This document shows, piece by piece, positions 59,707-64,000 of a DNA stretch of 64,000 nucleotides (its first letter is position 1; the number at the start of each line of letters is the position of its first letter). Origin of the DNA: Anaerohalosphaeraceae bacterium (GTDB taxonomy: Bacteria; Planctomycetota; Phycisphaerae; Sedimentisphaerales; Anaerohalosphaeraceae); contig JBBFLK010000011.1 of the NCBI GenBank assembly GCA_037479115.1, forward strand, positions 1 through 64,000, written 5' to 3'. The position numbers and the translations under genes were made by a program. The notes beneath the pieces are model-generated. The model searched no databases and was not told the DNA's origin. It was given only the letters and a program-made list of their open reading frames with translations.

Positions 59707-61676
59707 TCTTTCAGACTCCGTAATGCCTCCTGTTTGCATCGGATGTCAGAGCCTTTGCTGTACACTTTTCGAATGGTTTTACTGATTTGGTCCGCCGTCA
59801 GCCCCATCCATTCCAGCTGGGTTCGCCGTTTGGCAATCGGGATATATCGGTCCGGTGCAGCCAGTAGAACGGCTTTGCCGATGGATTCCCATGTTCGGTT
59901 TTGGCTGTCGTTCGGAGCTTGTTGAGCGGCTTGAGCCAGCAGGGCCTCGCCGAATCCTCCCGCCCGGCTGTGGTCTTCGAGCACAATGACGGTTTTGCCC
60001 TGTGCAAAGAGTTCCACAAGAGCCGGGTCAATCGGTTTGGCAAAGCGTGCATTGATGACGGACACTTCGAGGCCTTCCCGGGCCAGTTCCTCAGCGGCTT
60101 CGAGGGCTTCGGCTGTCAGAGGGCCTAATGCGACAAGGACCAGCTCGGAATCGGCCCTGCGTATCCAGACGCTCTGGCCGGTCCGGAAGGGTTCAGCGCC
60201 GCTTTCCCAGGCGGGCAGGAGGTCTCTGGGGTAGCGAATGGCGACGGGCTGGTTCTGTTGGAGCGCATAAAAGAGAGCTTGACGCATTTCTTTTTCGTTG
60301 GCGGGAGAAACGAGAATCAGATTCGGCAGCATCCGCAGATAGCCGATATCCCACAGACCGTGATGGGTGGGCCCGTCATCGCCGACAGCCCCGGCCCGGT
60401 CGATGCAGAAAACCACCGGCAAATTCTGGAGGGAGACCTCCTGGAAAATCTGGTCGAAACTCCTCTGGAGGAATGTGGAATAGATGCACACGACCGGCTG
60501 AAAACCCTGTTTGGCCAGGCCGGCGGCGATATCCACCGCCGCGCTTTCGGCGATGCCGACGTCGTAGTAGCGGTCCGGAAACTGCCGGCGGAATTCGGAC
60601 AGGCCGGTGCCGTCGGACATGGCCGCCGTAATAGCGATAATCCGAGGATTGTTTCGGGCGGCTTCGAGGATGGCATCGCTGAACGCATCGGTGAACGTCC
60701 GTCCCTGCGGGCTGGGCGAAACAGATTCGCCGTTCAGAGCAAACGGCCCGGTGCTGTGGAAGCGTCTGGGGTTTTTGTCTGCCGGGGTAAAGCCCTTGCC
60801 TTTTTTGGTGAACACGTGAAGAATGGCCGGGCGGTCCAGTTCAGCGAGCCCCTTGAAAATCTGAATCAGCGAGCCGATATCGTGACCGTCCACCGGGCCG
60901 AAATAGTGGATGTTCAGGCTTTCAAACAACCGGCTTGGGGTGATGGCCATTCGGATGGTCTTTTTCAGATTCTGAAGGGCCTCTTCCATCGGTTTGCCGA
61001 TGACCGGCAGGTGGTTTAAGATCATCGCAGTCGTCTGGCGGATGTCTTCGTAGGTGTGGCTGAGCCGCACCCGTGAAAGCAGAGAAGCCAGCGAACCCTG
61101 CGTGGTGTCAATGGCCATGGAATTGTCATTCAGGACAATCAGCAGCTGCCGCTTGACCAGTCCGAGGTTGTTCAGAGCCTCGAAAGACAGGCCGTTGACG
61201 ATGCTGGCATCCCCGACAAAGGCCACGATTTTTTCATCGGTTTTATTGTGCTGGGCCCCGAGGGCCATCCCGAGTGCGGTGGCAATGGAGGTGCCGGCAT
61301 GGCCGACGCTGAACACATCCGCCGGACTTTCCTGAGGAGAGGGAAACCCGCTCAACCCGTTTTCCTGACGAAGCTGGAACAGACGGTCTTTGCGTCCGGT
61401 GAGGATTTTGTGGGCATAGCATTGGTGACCGACGTCCCAGAGCAGCCGGTCTTTGGAAAAGTCGAAGACATAGTGGAGAGCGATGGTCAGCTCCACGACG
61501 CCCAGATTGCTGGCCAGATGCCCCCCGCAGCGGCTGACGGCTTCGGTGATAAGCTGACGGATTTCGGCGGCCAGCTGTTCCAGTTCACCGACAGATAAGG
61601 TCCGCAGGTCTGCCGGCTGGCGGATACGCTCTAAGATGGATGCATTCTGTTTCGATGAACCTTCGTTGGAACTCAT
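59703..61676 (-). CDS. dxs: 1-deoxy-D-xylulose-5-phosphate synthase
   Basis: A 657-residue thiamine-diphosphate enzyme that condenses pyruvate and glyceraldehyde 3-phosphate, opening the MEP route to isoprenoids. WDVGHQCYAHKILTGR, the ThDP/Mg site GDASIVNGLSFEALNN with LNDNSMAID, YFGPVDGHD, and the transketolase half with FCIDRAGAVGDDGPTHHGLWDI are visible. The ThDP motif reads GDA rather than the usual GDG. AAAGGTAG precedes the ATG. It lies three bases after ispA and overlaps nadK by four. Confidence 0.96.
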   Translation of the reverse strand: MSSNEGSSKQNASILERIRQPADLRTLSVGELEQLAAEIRQLITEAVSRCGGHLASNLGVVELTIALHYVFDFSKDRLLWDVGHQCYAHKILTGRKDRLFQLRQENGLSGFPSPQESPADVFSVGHAGTSIATALGMALGAQHNKTDEKIVAFVGDASIVNGLSFEALNNLGLVKRQLLIVLNDNSMAIDTTQGSLASLLSRVRLSHTYEDIRQTTAMILNHLPVIGKPMEEALQNLKKTIRMAITPSRLFESLNIHYFGPVDGHDIGSLIQIFKGLAELDRPAILHVFTKKGKGFTPADKNPRRFHSTGPFALNGESVSPSPQGRTFTDAFSDAILEAARNNPRIIAITAAMSDGTGLSEFRRQFPDRYYDVGIAESAAVDIAAGLAKQGFQPVVCIYSTFLQRSFDQIFQEVSLQNLPVVFCIDRAGAVGDDGPTHHGLWDIGYLRMLPNLILVSPANEKEMRQALFYALQQNQPVAIRYPRDLLPAWESGAEPFRTGQSVWIRRADSELVLVALGPLTAEALEAAEELAREGLEVSVINARFAKPIDPALVELFAQGKTVIVLEDHSRAGGFGEALLAQAAQQAPNDSQNRTWESIGKAVLLAAPDRYIPIAKRRTQLEWMGLTADQISKTIRKVYSKGSDIRCKQEALRSLKE

Positions 61677-61679
61677 AGG

Positions 61680-62597
61680 CTACCTTTTTCGATTCAGGAG
61701 TTCGACGGCCAGCCGCCGCAGGATATCTGCTTCGGGGCCGAAACCGGATAAATCCTCCAGCGCCCGCTGCGTGATTTGTTCGGCAATCTGACGGGCCTTT
61801 TCGATTCCGACCAGGGATGGATACGTAAGTTTTTTCTGGCGGCTGTCCTTGCCGGCGGTTTTGCCCAGCTGTTCGCTGGTCGCCGACACATCCAGCAGGT
61901 CATCGGCAATCTGAAAGCCCAGCCCGATGTCCAGTCCGTATTGGGTCAGGGCTTTTTGGTGTTTTTTGGAAGCGCGGCCTGCAACAGCGCCTAATTCAGC
62001 GGAGGCAGCGAACATCCGTCCGGTTTTGCAGATGTGAATGGACTGGAGCTCCGAGAGGGTTCCCTCGACGCCCTGGCTTTGGAGGTCTTTGATTTGTCCG
62101 GCAATCATTCCGGCCGGGCCGGCCGCCTCCGCCAATATCCGCACCATCCGGACGGCGGTTTGGGGAGGAGTAATTTCTTCGGCAAGGACTTCAAATGCCA
62201 GCGTCAGCAGGGCGTCGCCGGCCAGAATCGCTGTGGCTTCGTCGAACTGCTTATGACAGCTGGGACGGCCGCGGCGAAAGTCATCATCATCCATCGCAGG
62301 CAGGTCGTCGTGAATCAGCGAATAGGTATGAACCATCTCCACCGCAGCGGCGGCGTTCAGGGCGTTTTCATTCACTTGTCCGGATACAACCCGGCAGCAC
62401 CACTGAACGAGGGCGGCACGGATGCGCTTGCCCGGACTGAGAACGGTATAAATCATCGCCTCTTTCAGACGAGGCGGAATCTCTTTTTGGCCGTCCAGAA
62501 GCCGACGCAGGGTTCGGTCGGTCGCCTCAGCACAGGCAGTCAATTCCTCCGAAAAAGGTATTTCGGAGACGGATTTTTCAAGATTCTGCACGTCCAT
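61680..62597 (-). CDS. ispA: Short-chain polyprenyl diphosphate synthase (IspA type)
   Basis: A 305-residue enzyme that extends allylic diphosphates with isopentenyl diphosphate to C15 or C20. The first aspartate-rich motif DDLPAMDDDDFRRGRPS has the two-residue insertion of bacterial farnesyl-type enzymes, and the second is GFQIADDLLDVSATSEQLGKTAGKD. GKRIRAALVQW marks the substrate-binding start. The product length cannot be fixed from sequence alone. It is the first gene of the operon; a -10 box lies at 62633-62638 on the minus strand. Confidence 0.93.
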   Translation of the reverse strand: MDVQNLEKSVSEIPFSEELTACAEATDRTLRRLLDGQKEIPPRLKEAMIYTVLSPGKRIRAALVQWCCRVVSGQVNENALNAAAAVEMVHTYSLIHDDLPAMDDDDFRRGRPSCHKQFDEATAILAGDALLTLAFEVLAEEITPPQTAVRMVRILAEAAGPAGMIAGQIKDLQSQGVEGTLSELQSIHICKTGRMFAASAELGAVAGRASKKHQKALTQYGLDIGLGFQIADDLLDVSATSEQLGKTAGKDSRQKKLTYPSLVGIEKARQIAEQITQRALEDLSGFGPEADILRRLAVELLNRKR

Positions 62598-62632
62598 TAT
62601 GTTCCAAACTGGATTCTTTCTGAAAAACAGAT

Positions 62633-62638
62633 ATTATA
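62633..62638 (-). promoter_or_regulatory. -10 box of the ispA-dxs-nadK operon
   Basis: TATAAT on the minus strand, 36 bases before the ispA start codon. No convincing -35 box is spaced correctly. Confidence 0.55.
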
Positions 62639-62694
62639 ACAAAACTCAATCAAAAATAGGATAGAAAAAACGAAACGGCTGTTTGGGAGCATCG

Positions 62695-63645
62695 GTGGAT
62701 TCCGGACAAAAAAAGATACTGATTTTGGGGGTGACGGCCTCCGGCAAAGGGGCTCTGGCTTTTGAGCTGGCCCGCACACTCGGCGGGGGGATTATCAGCA
62801 TCGATTCGATGAAGGTCTATCGCCGGATGGATATCGGGACGGCCAAACCGCCCCTGGAAAAAAGAAAACAGCTTCCGTACTACCTTGTGGATGTGGTCGA
62901 GCCGTGGGAATCGTTCAGCGTGGACCAGTTTCTGGACATGGCATATCAGGCAATTGACGAGATTGCCAAGGCCCAAAAGCCCATCATTGCGGTGGGGGGC
63001 ACGGCGATGTATATCAAGGCCCTGCTGTATGGGCTGTTTGAAGGGCCGGGGACGGATGCGGCTCTGCGGGAACAGATTCGGCAGGAGATTGAGCAAAAGG
63101 GGCTGGAGGCCCTTCATCGGGAGCTGGTTCGGGTGGACCCTGAGGCCGCCGGGCGGATTCATCCGAACGACCAGAAGCGCATCATCCGGGCGCTGGAGGT
63201 CTATCGGCTGACCGGCAGACCCATCAGTTCTTTTCAGCGGCAGTGGACCCGCCGGGAGCCGGAGGGCTGGACGGTTATCGGGCTTCGCCGGCCGAAGGAG
63301 CTCGAAAGCCGACGCATCAATCAGCGGGTCAAAAAAATGATGGACGAGGGCTTTCTGGAGGAGGTGCGGGGACTGCTGAATGAACCCCGTCCGATGAGTC
63401 CGCAGGCCCGGGCGGCCATCGGCTATGCGGAGATGATTGAGCATCTCGAAGGCAAACGGCCGCTGGAGGAGACGGTTGAGCAAATCAAAATCAATACGCG
63501 CCGGCTCGCCAAGGCCCAGCGGACCTGGTTTAAGACCTTCTGCGGAGTGCGCTGGATTGACATCGGGCCGGAGGATACTCTTCAGACGGTGCTCCAGCGG
63601 TGTCTTTCAATCCTGGATTCGGCTCAGCGGCTGTCAAACGAATAG
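62695..63645 (+). CDS. miaA: tRNA dimethylallyltransferase
   Basis: A 316-residue enzyme that adds a dimethylallyl group to A37 of tRNAs reading UNN codons. ILGVTASGKGALAFELA is the P-loop, with Gly where most have Thr or Ser after the Lys. IDSMKVYRRMDIGTAKP, AVGGTAMYIKALLYGLFEGP and ARAAIGYAEMIEHLEG follow the family. The start is a GTG with GGGAG five bases upstream; a TTG 12 bases earlier is possible. It is divergent from the isoprenoid operon that supplies its substrate, DMAPP. Its end overlaps the convergent gene by 22 bases. Confidence 0.95.
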   Translation: MDSGQKKILILGVTASGKGALAFELARTLGGGIISIDSMKVYRRMDIGTAKPPLEKRKQLPYYLVDVVEPWESFSVDQFLDMAYQAIDEIAKAQKPIIAVGGTAMYIKALLYGLFEGPGTDAALREQIRQEIEQKGLEALHRELVRVDPEAAGRIHPNDQKRIIRALEVYRLTGRPISSFQRQWTRREPEGWTVIGLRRPKELESRRINQRVKKMMDEGFLEEVRGLLNEPRPMSPQARAAIGYAEMIEHLEGKRPLEETVEQIKINTRRLAKAQRTWFKTFCGVRWIDIGPEDTLQTVLQRCLSILDSAQRLSNE

Positions 63646-64000
63646 TGGTCTTCAAAGACCGTTTTGAAGTCGAAGACGTTGTTGAAATCGTCGATGCTGT
63701 CGCTTTCCTGACAGGTCATCCAGTCGTTGGCAATCATCAGATAGACAATCTCGCCGAAGTCGCGGGTGGTTCGAACGCCCCACTGGTTGAGCACCATCTC
63801 CGCCAGCCGGCCCCATCGCTGACGCGCCAAATCCGCCAGCCCCCAGGCCAGCTCCTGACCGGTGATGTGGCGGGGGTGGGCCGGGTCTCCCTCGTCCTTT
63901 CGGATTTTGTCGATTGTCTCCGCCAGTCCTTCAAAAACAAACTTCAGGGCCTTCGGGTCGTATCGACCGTCCTGCCGTGCAATTTCTTCTATCGATTTTT
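63624..64000 (-). CDS. Minf_1886-family protein (partial, N-terminus beyond window)
   Basis: About 125 residues of the C-terminal part are visible; the start lies beyond position 64000. IARQDGRYDPKALKFVFEGL, the central ITGQELAWGLADLARQRWG and MVLNQWGVRTTRDFGEIVY match the Minf_1886-type conserved protein found mainly in Planctomycetota and Verrucomicrobiota, of unknown function. The end is acidic (DSIDDFNNVFDFKTVF). The gene converges on miaA with a 22-base overlap of coding ends. Confidence 0.85.
   Translation of the reverse strand, partial: KSIEEIARQDGRYDPKALKFVFEGLAETIDKIRKDEGDPAHPRHITGQELAWGLADLARQRWGRLAEMVLNQWGVRTTRDFGEIVYLMIANDWMTCQESDSIDDFNNVFDFKTVFEDHYSFDSR

Overview
The window looks like chromosome from a Gram-negative member of the Planctomycetota, most likely class Phycisphaerae. 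The clues are several PEP-CTERM proteins, LamG and DNRLRE secreted proteins ending in a one-repeat dockerin-like tail (D-x-N-x-D-C), an H-X9-DG type pilin-like protein, paired YkgJ proteins, a Minf_1886-type gene, and a Kdo transferase (hence lipopolysaccharide). This is inference from gene content; no rRNA is present. I saw no phage, insertion sequence or CRISPR array.

Layout. 1-9056: a carbohydrate locus with two GH51 arabinofuranosidases flanking two LamG proteins. 9138-16377: an ArsR-type regulator behind a 12-2-12 inverted repeat, then a CoA-disulfide reductase/rhodanese fusion, an RND-type exporter, a YgaP-like membrane peptide, a LolA-like protein and an outer-membrane protein. 16501-18881: hflX and gpsA. 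19305-27479: a type IV pilus / type II secretion operon (pilMNOP-like, ATPases PilB/GspE and PilT, PilC/GspF, two pseudopilins), then tRNA-Val(CAC). 27871-33108: PEP-CTERM protein, dockerin-tailed protein, H-X9-DG pilin-like protein and a PEP-CTERM alkaline phosphatase. 33715-37855 (minus): lipoprotein pair, HIT protein, dGTPase-like, pgpA. 38102-46816: ilvD, two YkgJ proteins, a ferritin-like protein, coaD with a degenerate HD protein, a degenerate amidase, a GH10-like protein lacking its catalytic glutamates, a helix-hairpin-helix protein and a lipoprotein. 46847-51876: three modular secreted proteins, two of them preceded by the same unusual inverted-repeat element. 51942-64000: homocysteine S-methyltransferase with an apparent AUC start, waaA, tRNA-Arg(CCG), small unknown genes, the minus operon ispA-dxs-nadK-TPR-dinG, miaA, and a gene cut by the window edge.

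How the parts fit. The cell appears to invest heavily in secreted, calcium-binding or membrane-sorted proteins for plant or algal polysaccharide use (arabinan or arabinoxylan). It uses two mutually exclusive C-terminal tags. The pilus/secretion operon could move some of these proteins or supply adhesion. The ArsR-led operon combines sulfur-redox enzymes with an envelope exporter, an unusual mix and the best candidate here for a less-described system. The other strong candidates are the shared TTGCGC-N18-GCGCAA control element, the AUC start codon, and three enzyme-like proteins that have lost catalytic residues.
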